Notes: generated by a model not told the origin, from the letters alone. Positions 32,715 to 42,084 are shown, numbered from the stretch's first letter. The stretch: 64,000 nt of DNA from JACVRW01 sp963812915 (GCA_963812915.1 CAWEXB010000009.1:186001-250000); one strand, 5' to 3'. Translations and numbers: made by a program.

Positions 32715-34880
32715 ATGTCCAACTCCGATCCGGCCAAGCGCGGTGTGGTCGCGGGCCTCGCCCGCTGGTGCCTGAACCACCGGGGGTGGGTCCTCATCGC
32801 TTGGATCGCGCTGCTGATCGTCGTGTCCGGCCTGTCAAGCGCGATAGGCACGCGCAATGCCAACAACTATTCGCTGCCGGGCACCGAATCGCAGCGAGTC
32901 GAGGACGTTCTGAAGCGCGATTTCCGCGCCCAGTCGGGCGACGTCGACCAGATCGTGTTCCATGCCGTCAGCGGGCGGATAACGGACTCGGCGAACCGGG
33001 GCCGCATCGCCTCCGCGCTCGCCGCGGTCGAGCGGCTGCCGCACGTGGCCGGTGTGACCAGCCCGTACGCGGCCGGAACTGGAGCGATCTCCCGCGACGG
33101 ATCGATCGCGTTCGCGACGGTGACCTTCGACGAACAGGCGCCGGCGCTGTCGACTACGACGGTCGAGCGGGTGATCTCCACGGCGGAGCAGGCCCGCGCG
33201 CCCGGCCTGCAGGTGGAGCTCGGCGGGCAGGCGATCGAGAGCACCCAGACCCCGTCGTTCGGGGGAGCGAGCGCGCTGGGGATCGCGGCCGCGATCGTCG
33301 TGCTGCTGATCGCGTTCGGCTCGGTCATCGCAATGGGGCTGCCGATCGTGACCGCGCTCCTCGGGCTCGGCACCGCGTTCGGCGTGATCGCGCTCGTCTC
33401 GCACGTGCTGACGATGCCGAGCTACTCATCCGAGCTCGCCGCCCTGATCGGGCTCGGCGTCGGCATCGACTACTCATTGTTCATCGTTACCCGCTTTCGC
33501 GAGAAGCGGCGCGACGGCGAGGACGTCCGGCCCGCGACTTTGATCGCGATGGACACAGCCGGACGCGCGGTGCTGTTTGCAGGATGCACGGTCATCATCG
33601 CCCTCCTGGGGATGCTCGTGCTGGGTGTGAGCTTTCTCGACGGCCTTGCGATCTCGGCGGCGATCGCGGTCCTGTTCGTCATGCTTGCTGCGCTCACGGC
33701 GCTTCCTGCCCTTTTGTCGCGCCTCGGCGCGCGCATCGGACGGCGCCGCCAAGCGCCCGCGACGCCTCCCCCGGCGGAGGATGTCCCACGTGCCGGGTTC
33801 TGGCGACGCTGGGCAGGCCTCATCAGCCGCCACCCGTGGCCGGCGGCAGTCGCCGGGCTGGCGATCATGCTCGTCATCGCGATTCCCGCGCTGTCGCTGC
33901 GAATGGGCGTGAGCGACGCCGGCAACGACCCCGCAGACACGACCACGCGCAAAGCCTACGACCTGCTCGCACAGGGCTTCGGCCCGGGTTCCAACGGCCC
34001 GCTCCAGGTCCTCGTGGAGCTGCCCCGGCCGAACGACACGGCTGCCCTCGACGACATCGGCTCCTCGCTCCGCGACACCCCCGGCATCGTCTCGGTCTCA
34101 CGGGCCAGCGTCAGCCCAGGCGGCACGACGGCCGTCTATCAGGCATTTCCGCGGGCCGCCCCGGAGGCCACAGCCACCACCGACCTGGTCAAGCGCCTGC
34201 GCAACACGGTCCTTCCGCCCGTGGCGCACGGCACCGGGACCACGATCCTCGTGGGCGGCGTGAACGCAAGCAATGTCGATTTCACCCATGTCCTCTCGGG
34301 CAAGCTGCCGTACTTCATCGCCATCGTCGTCGGACTTGCCGCGCTGCTGCTGATGGCCGTCTTCCGGTCACTCGTGATCCCGGTGCAGGCGGCCGTCATG
34401 AACCTGCTCTCGATCGGCGCGGCGCTCGGCGTCACGGTCGCGCTCTTCCAGTATGGATGGCTCGGCATAGAGCCGGGCCCGATCGATGCCTGGATACCGG
34501 TGATCCTATTTGCGGTCGTCTTCGGCCTCTCGATGGACTACGAGGTCTTCCTCGTCTCGCGCATCCACGAGGAGTGGATCCGGCGGCGCGACCCCTCGCG
34601 CGCGGTGATCGAGGGTCTGGCCACGACCGGGCGCGTAATCACGGCGGCGGCGACGATCATGGTCTGCGTCTTCCTCGCGTTCGTCCTACTCCCGGAGCGG
34701 CAGATCAAGATCTTCGGGCTGAGTCTCGCGAGCGCCGTGTTCCTCGACGCATTCGTGGTCCGGAGTCTGCTGCTGCCGGCGGTGCTCGAGCTCCTGGGCC
34801 GGCGGACCTGGTGGCTCCCGGCCGGGATCCGTCGCCGGCTGCCGCGGCTCTCCCCAGAGCCGGCGCCGAGACGGTCGTAG
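32715..34880 (+). CDS. MMPL-family (RND superfamily) transporter
   Basis: Large membrane protein of 721 aa with the MMPL layout: one N-terminal helix (WVLIAWIALLIVVSGLSSAI), an exported loop, five helices including LIGLGVGIDYSLFIVTRFRE, a second helix and exported loop, and five more helices including VVFGLSMDYEVFLVSRIHEE. The Asp-Tyr pairs GIDYSLF and SMDYEVF are the proton-relay residues of the family. It probably exports a lipid or hydrophobic compound. It is the main cargo of the segment bounded by the tRNA-Arg repeats. Confidence 0.92.
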   Translation: MSNSDPAKRGVVAGLARWCLNHRGWVLIAWIALLIVVSGLSSAIGTRNANNYSLPGTESQRVEDVLKRDFRAQSGDVDQIVFHAVSGRITDSANRGRIASALAAVERLPHVAGVTSPYAAGTGAISRDGSIAFATVTFDEQAPALSTTTVERVISTAEQARAPGLQVELGGQAIESTQTPSFGGASALGIAAAIVVLLIAFGSVIAMGLPIVTALLGLGTAFGVIALVSHVLTMPSYSSELAALIGLGVGIDYSLFIVTRFREKRRDGEDVRPATLIAMDTAGRAVLFAGCTVIIALLGMLVLGVSFLDGLAISAAIAVLFVMLAALTALPALLSRLGARIGRRRQAPATPPPAEDVPRAGFWRRWAGLISRHPWPAAVAGLAIMLVIAIPALSLRMGVSDAGNDPADTTTRKAYDLLAQGFGPGSNGPLQVLVELPRPNDTAALDDIGSSLRDTPGIVSVSRASVSPGGTTAVYQAFPRAAPEATATTDLVKRLRNTVLPPVAHGTGTTILVGGVNASNVDFTHVLSGKLPYFIAIVVGLAALLLMAVFRSLVIPVQAAVMNLLSIGAALGVTVALFQYGWLGIEPGPIDAWIPVILFAVVFGLSMDYEVFLVSRIHEEWIRRRDPSRAVIEGLATTGRVITAAATIMVCVFLAFVLLPERQIKIFGLSLASAVFLDAFVVRSLLLPAVLELLGRRTWWLPAGIRRRLPRLSPEPAPRRS

Positions 34881-34998
34881 TGAGCCTCCGAGGGGCTCTG
34901 CCTCCGCGCGCCACGGCGCTCGCAACTGCGGTCTGCGAGACGCCACGATCGGACCCCGATGTCATGGGGATCCGGGCGGATTTTCGCCACAGAGGACG

Positions 34999-35242
34999 GT
35001 GGAATTGCGAGAAGGCAACCTGTTCGGCGTCCCCGCGCAGACCGCGACGTTCACCGCGCACGCTTGGGGGGGCGGTAATCCGCAGACTTCGCCCGGCCAG
35101 CACACTGTCACGATCGAGGTGGCCCCTGATCTCGGCGGCGCCTGCACCTTCAGGGTGTTCGTCAACGACGTTCGAGGCGGCCCACCACTCCGACGACGAG
35201 GATCTCGGCGAACACGACGAAGACGGGCACGACCACGACTAG
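34999..35242 (+). CDS. Small His/Asp-rich protein (one frame shift), unknown
   Basis: Starts GTG after AGAGGA: VELREGNLFGVPAQTATFTA, continues GQHTVTIEVAPDLGGACTFR, then, after a one-base shift near 35165, TFEAAHHSDDEDLGEHDEDG and a His-Asp ending. Corrected length is 80 aa and the 244 bases are one more than a multiple of three. The acidic, His-rich tail could bind metal ions. I recognise no family. From 35243 to 35571 I see no gene or signal. Confidence 0.45.
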
Positions 35243-35571
35243 AGATCCGCCCGTTCGTGCTGGGAAGGCCCGCGCTCAGCGGGCACTCTTGCTTGCGGGA
35301 CGTTCTGCTACCTCGATCGATCGGACGAGCGGTAGCTGCGAGCGCTCTCAGGACATGGGCAGGCGGTTGGCTGCGTGCTCGACCGGGACCGACGACCGTG
35401 GTCGCGTCCGTCGTGATAGAGCGTCGGTTTCGACGCCTGAAGGCCCACCAATAGCGGCATCGTGGTTGCATCCGGACCCGACGAGCGAGGCTGAGCAAAT
35501 GGGCATTCTCGTTCCCACCAGGTTAGGGTTGGCTTGCCGCGAAGTGCAACGCAAACGAGAAGGGGCCCGAT

Positions 35572-35754
35572 ATGCCGCCACTAGCCGTCAGCACCGGACT
35601 GGGTATCGGCTTCGGGGTCCTGTACTTCGTTCTACTCGTCACCCTGGGCATCATTTCCCTCCGGAAGGGCCACTGGGTCATGTTCATCATCGGGATTTTC
35701 TTCCCGCTGTTCTGGTTGATCGGCGCTGTCCTGCCGCCTCGTCAACCTGGCTGA
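35572..35754 (+). CDS. Small two-helix membrane protein (60 aa)
   Basis: Protein of 60 aa with two hydrophobic helices (GLGIGFGVLYFVLLVTLGII and WVMFIIGIFFPLFWLIGAVL) joined by SLRKGH and ending PPRQPG. This is like the short actinobacterial phospholipase_D-nuclease_N/YqaE-type membrane peptides, but I cannot name it. GAGAAGGGG precedes the ATG. It is the last gene before the tRNA-Arg end of the putative island. Confidence 0.6.
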   Translation: MPPLAVSTGLGIGFGVLYFVLLVTLGIISLRKGHWVMFIIGIFFPLFWLIGAVLPPRQPG

Positions 35755-35844
35755 GCAGCGCCCCGGCGCTTTGATACCCGGCACACGCTCCGCGACGGGA
35801 AGATGGTCACCCATAGAAAATGGTGATTAGCAGGAGGAAAGTGA

Positions 35845-35920
<76 letters not shown>

Positions 35921-35953
35921 TCGGGGGCCAGAGGGTAGCGACCCCGGTGGAGA

Positions 35954-36042
35954 CGGAGAGGGAGGGATTCGAACCCTCGATGGAGTGTGACCCCCATACT
36001 CGCTTAGCAGGCGAGTGCCTTCAGCCACTCGGCCACCTCTCC
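35954..36042 (-). tRNA. tRNA-Ser(GCT)
   Basis: 89-base class II tRNA with a long variable arm. Acceptor GGAGAGG pairs with CCTCTCC, the D arm has GCCGAGTGGCTGAAGGC, the anticodon loop is CTGCTAA (anticodon GCT) and the T arm has GGTTCGAATCC. It lies 33 bases upstream of tRNA-Arg on the same strand and is probably co-transcribed with it. Confidence 0.96.
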
Positions 36043-36066
36043 GGGAGAGGTCGATTGTAGGGCTGG

Positions 36067-36681
36067 CTACAGGAGCGCTCCCTCCAGGCGGAGCAGGAAC
36101 TCCTTGCGTTCGAGCCCTCCGGTGTAGCCGCCCAGGGCGCCGCCGGTCCGGACGACCCGGTGGCAGGGCACCACCACCGGCAGCGGGTTGGCCCCGAGCG
36201 CATTGCCGGCCGCGCGCACCGCACGGGGACTGCCCGCAGCCGAGGCGACGTCGGCGTAGCTGCGTAGCTCGCCGAAGTCGATTCGGGCCGTTTCGCGGAG
36301 CACCTTCAGCGTGAAGCCGCGGAGGATCGACCAGTCGATCGGAAGGTCGAAGTCGGTGCGGTCGCCGGCGAAGTACTCGTCCAGCTCGCGGCGCGGCTCG
36401 TCGAGCCGCGCCGGCGCCTCGAGCATCCGCGGGGACACGCGGGCGGCGAGGTCCTCCAGCACGTCGTCCTGCGACCCGGGCTCGGTGTATGCCACGCGAA
36501 CCAGTCCGCGGGGCGTGGTGGCCACGACCAGGGGGCCCAGCGGAGAGTCGACCGAGGCGTAGGCGACGTCGAGCAAACCGTCGGCGGCGGCGCGCTCGGC
36601 GAGCCTCCGCCCGGTGGTGGGCGGGGCTTGCGCCGGGAGGCTCCCCACCGCGTGGCGCAGCGCACTGTCGAAGTCGTTCAT
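36067..36681 (-). CDS. ogt: Methylated-DNA--[protein]-cysteine S-methyltransferase
   Basis: Transfers the methyl group of O6-methylguanine to its own Cys, a suicide DNA-repair reaction. The 204-aa protein has the active-site PVVVPCHRVVRTGGALGGY and the upstream helix-turn-helix AAGSPRAVRAAGNALGANP. About 45 extra N-terminal residues (MNDFDSALRHAVGSLPAQAP) precede the usual N-domain. It overlaps the sigma-factor gene by four bases (ATGA), so a sigma factor and a DNA-repair protein are made from one transcript. Confidence 0.93.
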   Translation of the reverse strand: MNDFDSALRHAVGSLPAQAPPTTGRRLAERAAADGLLDVAYASVDSPLGPLVVATTPRGLVRVAYTEPGSQDDVLEDLAARVSPRMLEAPARLDEPRRELDEYFAGDRTDFDLPIDWSILRGFTLKVLRETARIDFGELRSYADVASAAGSPRAVRAAGNALGANPLPVVVPCHRVVRTGGALGGYTGGLERKEFLLRLEGALL

Positions 36682-37163
36682 TTCGCGTACTCCTTCCTAA
36701 GTCTCTTCAAGCCCTCGTGCACGTTGCGCCTCGCGGCGTCCTCCGAGCAGTCGAGCAGCAGCGCCAGTTCGGAATAGGGCATGCCGAGCACCTCGCGGCA
36801 GAAGACCGCGGTTCGCTGCTTCGCGGGAAGCTCCCGAACCCTCGCCCAGAGCTCCGGCTGGCTGTTTTCGGCGCCGCCGGCGACCGCCGGGGGCGCCGCC
36901 GGCTCCGGGACGGACTCCACCGGAACCGGGCGGCGCGAGCGGGCGCGGTGGGCGTCGATCGCCTTGTTCTGAGCGATCCGGAACAGCCACGCGCGAAGGT
37001 TGTCCGCTCGCCGCAAGCTCGGATATGCACGCAGCGCGGCGATCCACGTCTCCTGGAAGCAATCGTCCGCCTCCACGGCGCCGACCATCGCCACGCAGAA
37101 GCGGTAGACGTCGGAGCCGTGGACGTCCAGGAGGGACTGAAAGGGCGGGAGCCTCATGCTCAT
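36678..37163 (-). CDS. RNA polymerase sigma factor, ECF-like
   Basis: Sigma-70 family protein of 161 aa. Region 2 is DVYRFCVAMVGAVEADDCFQ and TWIAALRAYPSLR...NLRAWLFRIAQNKAIDAHR; region 4 is LPAKQRTAVFCREVLGMPYS then LALLLDCSEDAARRNVHEGL. The linker is Pro/Ala-rich. No anti-sigma gene is adjacent; instead ogt overlaps its stop. This suggests control of, or a link to, alkylation repair, which is inference. Confidence 0.9.
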   Translation of the reverse strand: MSMRLPPFQSLLDVHGSDVYRFCVAMVGAVEADDCFQETWIAALRAYPSLRRADNLRAWLFRIAQNKAIDAHRARSRRPVPVESVPEPAAPPAVAGGAENSQPELWARVRELPAKQRTAVFCREVLGMPYSELALLLDCSEDAARRNVHEGLKRLRKEYAK

Positions 37164-37240
37164 TGGAACGATTCAGCGTGCCGCCCCGTGAGATCTGCGG
37201 CAGGCGAGGCCGGTTCCTAGGGTAGTGACGATCCCGGCCG

Positions 37241-38182
37241 CTATGCCGCGCTGCGCAGGTGCCGGCTACGCACGCTGCGCGACGAGATCAGCTCCGACCA
37301 GTCGGCGTCGTCGAGACGGCACGGCTCGGTCGTGGCGACGAAGTCGCCAAGCACGTCGGCCAGACCCTCGGGGTCCTCGAGGTGCGGGAAGTGCGCGGCG
37401 CGCGGCAGGGTCTCGAAGCGACTGTGGGGTATGGCCTCGTGGGCGGAGCGTCCATGCTGGAGGGGGATGGTGTTGTCACGCTCGCCCCAGACGATGAGGG
37501 TCGGCACGGGCCCGAGAAGGTAGAGGCGGTCCGTGGCGCTGACGTGCTGCCCCTGGAGGTCGATGACCGAACGCAGAGTTTGCAGGAAGGCCTCGCGCGA
37601 GCCCGGGCGCTCCAACGGACGAAGCGCTCGCACAACGGCTCGCACGTAGACCCCCCGCGCGGATCCGCTCGCGTCGAGGGCGGCCGCGACCCGGTCGAGC
37701 GCAGCGAGGGAGCGCCGGCCGGCGACGACCCGCAGCGCAACCGAGGCCCCAGGCAGCGCGGCGCTGCGCAGGAGGGGGCTGACCTCGCGGCCGAGCCCGC
37801 CGCTCGAGACCAGCACGAGCCGCTCGACCAGTTGCGGGAACTGCCAGAAGAACTGCATGGCCACGCCGCCGCCGAGCGAGTGACCCACGATCGTCGCGCC
37901 ACCCACGTCTATCGCGGTCAGCAGATCGCGGATGACGGCGGCGTGCGCTCCGAGCGAGTAGTCGCCGCGCGGCGTGGCGGAGTCGCCGTGGCCGATGAGG
38001 TCAGGGGCGATCACCGTGTACCGGTCGGCGAGCCGCAACGCGACCTCCCGCCAGTGATGCGAGGAGTTCACCATGCCGTGAATCAAGACCACGGGCGGAC
38101 CGCTGCCCGCCGTCCTGTAGATCACCGGGTGCCCGTGGAGCTCGACCTGCCAGGCGTCGAAGCCGTCGTCGCTTTGGCCCAC
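37241..38182 (-). CDS. Alpha/beta-hydrolase
   Basis: Hydrolase of 313 aa: oxyanion HG in VVLIHGMVNSSHHW, VIAPDLIGHGDSATPRGDYS, nucleophile Ser in TIVGHSLGGGVAMQFF, the acid in IVWGERDNTIPLQHG and catalytic His in RAAHFPHLEDPEGL. All parts of the triad are present. It is a cytoplasmic esterase, lipase or haloperoxidase-like enzyme of unknown substrate. It is followed on the other strand by tRNA-Ser(TGA). Confidence 0.9.
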   Translation of the reverse strand: MGQSDDGFDAWQVELHGHPVIYRTAGSGPPVVLIHGMVNSSHHWREVALRLADRYTVIAPDLIGHGDSATPRGDYSLGAHAAVIRDLLTAIDVGGATIVGHSLGGGVAMQFFWQFPQLVERLVLVSSGGLGREVSPLLRSAALPGASVALRVVAGRRSLAALDRVAAALDASGSARGVYVRAVVRALRPLERPGSREAFLQTLRSVIDLQGQHVSATDRLYLLGPVPTLIVWGERDNTIPLQHGRSAHEAIPHSRFETLPRAAHFPHLEDPEGLADVLGDFVATTEPCRLDDADWSELISSRSVRSRHLRSAA

Positions 38183-38219
38183 CGTCCGGGGACCCTATGT
38201 CATGCCTACGATTGGCCCC

Positions 38220-38305
38220 GGAGCGGTGGCAGAGTCTGGCTTATTGCAGCTGCCTTGAAAGCAGCCGGCCGATGAGGCCCGGGGGTTCGAATCCCTCCCG
38301 CTCCG
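38220..38305 (+). tRNA. tRNA-Ser(TGA)
   Basis: 86-base class II tRNA. Acceptor GGAGCGG pairs with CCGCTCC; the anticodon arm is GCTGC-CTTGAAA-GCAGC with anticodon TGA; a variable arm and the T-arm GGTTCGAATCC follow. It converges with serS, with three bases between the tRNA end and the serS stop codon. Confidence 0.96.
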
Positions 38306-38308
38306 CTG

Positions 38309-39556
38309 TCACTCCGCGGCCTTGATGGTCTCTGGCGCGCCGAAGGGGTGCAGGACCGCGGGCAGCTCGATCGTCCCGTCCTCTCGTTGGTGGTTCTCGA
38401 CGATCGCGATGATCGTGCGCCCGACCGCGATCGCGGTGCCGTTGAGGGTGTGCACGTGGCGCGGGGCCTGGCCCTCGGAAGGGCGGTAGCGGATGTCGAG
38501 CCGGCGCGCCTGGAAGTCCGTGGTGTTCGAGGTCGAAGTCACCTCGCGGTAACGCTGCTGGCCCGGTAGCCACGCCTCCAGGTCGTACTTCTTGGCGGCC
38601 GACGAGCCGAGGTCGTTCGCCGCGATGTTCACCACGCGGTACGGAACCTCGAGCGCTTGGAAGATCTCCTCCTCCACGGCCAGCAGGTGCTCGTGCTCGT
38701 CGCGGGACTGCTCGGGAGCGACGAACGAGAACATCTCCACCTTGTCGAACTGGTGCACGCGGAAGATGCCCTGCGTGTCCTTCCCGGCGGCCCCCGCCTC
38801 GCGCCGGAAGCACGAGGAGAGGCCGGCGTAGCGCCGGGGCAGGGCGCCGACGGAGAGGATCTCGTCGGCGTGCAGGGAGGCCAACGGCACCTCCGAGGTG
38901 CCGACGAGGTAGAGATCGTCGTCCGGTATGCGGTAGATCTGCTGCTCGGTGTCCGGCAGGAAGCCGGTGCCGAAGAGGGCGGGTTCGCGAACGAGCACGG
39001 GCGGCACCACAGGGGTGAAGCCCTTCTCCTCCAGCAGCCCGATCGCCCACTGCACGAGCGCCAGCTCGAGCCGCACCAGGGGACCCTTCAGGTAGGCGAA
39101 GCGCGACCCCGCCACGCGGGCGGCGGACTCGAGGTCGAGGTACGAGCCGAGAAGCTCCACGTGGTTTCGCCCGCGCCCGCCCGCCTCCCCTTCCTCGCGC
39201 AGCACCTCGTCCTCGAGCGGCGCGCTCTCATCGGGCAGGTTCGGCAGCATCGCGAGCGCGGCGGAGCGGCGCTCCTCCACCGAGCGCAGCTCCTCGTCGA
39301 GCTCCTTCTCGCGCGCCGACACCCCTCTCACCTCCGCGATCGCCTCCGAGGCGTCGCCGCCGGCCCTCTGGAGCTCGCCGATCCGCTTGCTGGCCTCGTT
39401 CTTGCGGCGCCGCAGCTCCTCCAGCTCGGGCAGCAGCGCGCGCCGGCGATCGTCGAGCTCGAGTGCCTGGTCCAGTGCGGCGGGATCCACTCCTCGCCGC
39501 GCGAGCGCGGACCGCGCCGGCTCCGGGTCCTCGCGGATCTCCCTGAGGTCGAGCAC
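38309..39556 (-). CDS. serS: Seryl-tRNA synthetase
   Basis: Class II synthetase of 415 aa charging tRNA-Ser. The N-terminal antiparallel coiled coil that grips the tRNA long arm spans about residues 25-105 (RRRALLPELEELRRRKNEAS and onward). Motif 2 is in YAGLSSCFRREAGAAGKDTQ and motif 3 in LNGTAIAVGRTIIAIVENHQ. Length and start (MLDLREIREDPEPARSAL) are normal. It is convergent with, and almost touches, the tRNA-Ser(TGA) gene. Confidence 0.96.
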   Translation of the reverse strand: MLDLREIREDPEPARSALARRGVDPAALDQALELDDRRRALLPELEELRRRKNEASKRIGELQRAGGDASEAIAEVRGVSAREKELDEELRSVEERRSAALAMLPNLPDESAPLEDEVLREEGEAGGRGRNHVELLGSYLDLESAARVAGSRFAYLKGPLVRLELALVQWAIGLLEEKGFTPVVPPVLVREPALFGTGFLPDTEQQIYRIPDDDLYLVGTSEVPLASLHADEILSVGALPRRYAGLSSCFRREAGAAGKDTQGIFRVHQFDKVEMFSFVAPEQSRDEHEHLLAVEEEIFQALEVPYRVVNIAANDLGSSAAKKYDLEAWLPGQQRYREVTSTSNTTDFQARRLDIRYRPSEGQAPRHVHTLNGTAIAVGRTIIAIVENHQREDGTIELPAVLHPFGAPETIKAAE

Positions 39557-39574
39557 GGCGACCTCGCGGGCGGG

Positions 39575-39946
39575 CTAACCGCCCTGCCCGGAGTACTCGG
39601 CGAGGAAGTCCGCCACCGCCTCGGCGTCGGCGCCGACGACGATGTTCGCCGGCATGATCGCGCCCGAGAAGCCGCCGTTGCGGATCGCAAAGAGGACGTC
39701 GTCACGCGTCTCGGTGCGGACGTTGAAGTTCGGGCCGTTCGTCCGCTCGCCGCCCTGGATCTCATCCTCCGGCTTCGAGCCATAGGCGTTGGCCGCGTCG
39801 AGCGAGTGACAGCCTGAGCAGCGCTCGTTGAAGACCACGGCTCCACGGTGCGCCGTCCTCTCGTCCTCGGGGACCTCAATCTCCCCTCCACATCCGGCGG
39901 CCAGGGCCGCGCCGGCCAGGCAGAGAATGGCGACCGCGCGGACCAC
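39575..39946 (-). CDS. Monohaem cytochrome c lipoprotein
   Basis: Exported protein of 123 aa. The N-terminus AILCLAGAALAAGCGG has a lipobox, so it is probably lipid-anchored outside the membrane. The haem site is CSGCH in FNERCSGCHSLDA and the distal Met may be in SGAIMPANIV; the end VADFLAEYSGQ is typical of class I cytochromes c. It could carry electrons to a terminal oxidase. It starts with GTG 18 bases upstream of serS and may be co-transcribed with it. Confidence 0.88.
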   Translation of the reverse strand: MVRAVAILCLAGAALAAGCGGEIEVPEDERTAHRGAVVFNERCSGCHSLDAANAYGSKPEDEIQGGERTNGPNFNVRTETRDDVLFAIRNGGFSGAIMPANIVVGADAEAVADFLAEYSGQGG

Positions 39947-39986
39947 GGCGGCGCATGCTATCCGCTCCCCGGCCGGCTCGGGTGTG

Positions 39987-40382
39987 CTAGGCGGGGCGCT
40001 TCACGAAGCGCAGCAGCGTGCCGTAGCCGGTCGGCCGGAGGTCGACCTCGTCCATCACCCGACGCATGAACTCGAGGCCGCGGCCGGACTCGGTCAGCTC
40101 GCCGCGGCGCGTCACGCGCGGCCGGAAACGGCCCGTATCCGACACCTCGAACACGAGCGCGCCCGACTCCTCGATCGCGAGGATCCGGATCACGTCCTGC
40201 GGCGACGCCGAGCCGTGCTGGATGGCGTTGGTCACCGCCTCGCTCATGGCCAGCTTCACCTGGTAGCGAGTCTCCTCGTCGAAGCCGAAGTCGGAGGCGG
40301 CGTGGTCGGCGAAGTCGCGCGCCTCCTTGAGCCGGTCGACGTCGGCCTGGATGGAGTGTTCACGGGGTTCGAAGGTGACCAT
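39987..40382 (-). CDS. RsbW-like ATP-binding anti-sigma kinase
   Basis: Protein of 131 aa consisting of one GHKL ATPase domain: N box KLAMSEAVTNAIQHG, G1 FEVSDTGRF and G2 ESGRGLEFMRRVMDEV. This is the RsbW/SpoIIAB type, acting as a serine kinase/anti-sigma factor in stress-response partner switching. No partner RsbV or phosphatase is adjacent. ATG at 40382 follows normal coding onset; upstream in-frame sequence is non-coding. Confidence 0.9.
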   Translation of the reverse strand: MVTFEPREHSIQADVDRLKEARDFADHAASDFGFDEETRYQVKLAMSEAVTNAIQHGSASPQDVIRILAIEESGALVFEVSDTGRFRPRVTRRGELTESGRGLEFMRRVMDEVDLRPTGYGTLLRFVKRPA

Positions 40383-40602
40383 GCCGCTCCAACCGTGCAA
40401 AGCGTCAAGTCTTACGCGCGGGGGGAGAGCTCGGATCGGTCGGTTTCTGTAATAGCGACCGGCTCGCAGTTGCGGCGCGACTGCAAAAGGTCTGGATTTG
40501 CAGATGTTTTCAGAGTGATCCGAGTCGTGCGCGCAGGCGAAGGACCGCCCAGTGAGTGCCCGGGAACACACCCTGGCCCAAACCATCACGGAGGAGCTCT
40601 AG

Positions 40603-42069
40603 ATGAAGAAGCTCGCCCTTCTCGCGGCCTTGCTGGCCGTGGCGGTCGCGGTGCCCTTGAGCATCGGCTCGAGCCACCGCGAAGCGCCCAACATCCTGAA
40701 GGATCCCACCGCGGACAACACGGACGTCTGGGCCTATACGGCCTCGGATGCGCCGGGAAGCCTGACGGTCGTCTCCAACTGGATCCCGCTCGCGGATCCC
40801 GCCGGCGGCCCGAACTTCTACCCGCTCGATGAGAACGCCCGCTATTACGTCAAGGTCGACAACACGGGCGATGGCTACGAGGACGTTGCCTACCGCTGGG
40901 ACTTCGATACGCGGTTCCGCAACCCCAACTCGTTCCTGTACGCGGCTCCGACGGTCGACTCGGTGGGCGATCCGGACCTCAACCTCGTCCAGACGTACGA
41001 CCTCTACAAGGAGACGTACAACAAGGACCGCAAGCTGGTCGGCTCCAAGCGCATCGCCAACGACGCACCGGTGGTGCCGGACAACGTCGGCCCGAAGACG
41101 ATCCCGAACTTCGCGCAGGTCGAGGCGGGTGGCGTCACTCCGCTGAGGGGCGGCGGTAAGACGATCGTCACTCCGGCCGACGACGCGTTCTTCGTGGATC
41201 TCGGCGCGATCTTCGACGGGATCAACATCGACAAGCCCGGTCGTCCGAACATCGGTCTCGGCAACCAGGGCGGCGGCAAGGACGACGTCGCCGGTTACAA
41301 CACGAAGTCGTTCGTGCTGCAGGTGCCCGAGAGCGAGGTCACGCGCGACGGCAAGCAGGTCGCCGACATGAAGGCCGGGAACGCCGTGGTCGGCGTGTGG
41401 TCCACCACCGAGCGCAAGCGCGACTCCGTCCTTCGGGCCGCTGCGTCGGGCAAGGGCAAGCGCTCCCAGAACGACAACTGGGCACAGGTCAGCCGGCTGG
41501 GCAATCCCCTCATCAACGAGGTGATCATCCCGATCGGCATGAAGGACAAGTTCAACGCAACGTCCCCGGCGGACGACGCGAGGAACTTCGGTCGCTTCGC
41601 GCTCAACCCGGAGCCGGCGCGCATCCTGAACGCGTTGTTCGGCCTCGGCATCCAGGAGACGAACCGGAGCGACATCGTTCAGGCCCTGCTCACCGGCGTG
41701 CCCGGTCTCACCCAGATCGGCAAGAAGCCGGCGGCGGCCGACACGCTCAAGCTCAACCTGGGCGTGGCCCCGGCGGCCAACCCGAACCGCTTCGGCGTCC
41801 TGGCGGGTGACCTCGCCGGGTTCCCGAACGGCCGGCGACTTGCGGACGACGTCGTTGACATCGAGCTCCGCGTGATCGCGGGCGCTCTGCTGTCGCCCCC
41901 GAAGAACATCCCGCTCGGGGACGGCGTCGACCAGAACGACAAGCCGTTCCGGTCGCAGTTCCCGTATGTCTCCCTCGCGAACGACGGGTTCAACAGCCAG
42001 CTCAAGCGGACCGAGCAGCAGCACGAGGCGTGCCGCAGCCGCCGCCTGCGCAGCTGCCGTAGCGAGTAA
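40603..42069 (+). CDS. Secreted DUF4331 protein
   Basis: Protein of 488 aa with a clear signal peptide (MKKLALLAALLAVAVAVPLS) followed by SSHREAPNILKDPTADNTD, the hallmark of DUF4331. Further family positions are GPNFYPLDENARYYVKVDN and NPLINEVIIPIG. It is exported; its biochemical role is unknown. It stands at the head of a cluster with a TPR protein and nickel-type transporters, a setting I have the impression recurs for DUF4331 in other bacteria. A strong hairpin follows its stop. Confidence 0.9.
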   Translation: MKKLALLAALLAVAVAVPLSIGSSHREAPNILKDPTADNTDVWAYTASDAPGSLTVVSNWIPLADPAGGPNFYPLDENARYYVKVDNTGDGYEDVAYRWDFDTRFRNPNSFLYAAPTVDSVGDPDLNLVQTYDLYKETYNKDRKLVGSKRIANDAPVVPDNVGPKTIPNFAQVEAGGVTPLRGGGKTIVTPADDAFFVDLGAIFDGINIDKPGRPNIGLGNQGGGKDDVAGYNTKSFVLQVPESEVTRDGKQVADMKAGNAVVGVWSTTERKRDSVLRAAASGKGKRSQNDNWAQVSRLGNPLINEVIIPIGMKDKFNATSPADDARNFGRFALNPEPARILNALFGLGIQETNRSDIVQALLTGVPGLTQIGKKPAAADTLKLNLGVAPAANPNRFGVLAGDLAGFPNGRRLADDVVDIELRVIAGALLSPPKNIPLGDGVDQNDKPFRSQFPYVSLANDGFNSQLKRTEQQHEACRSRRLRSCRSE

Positions 42070-42084
42070 CCGACGGCTCCCGGT

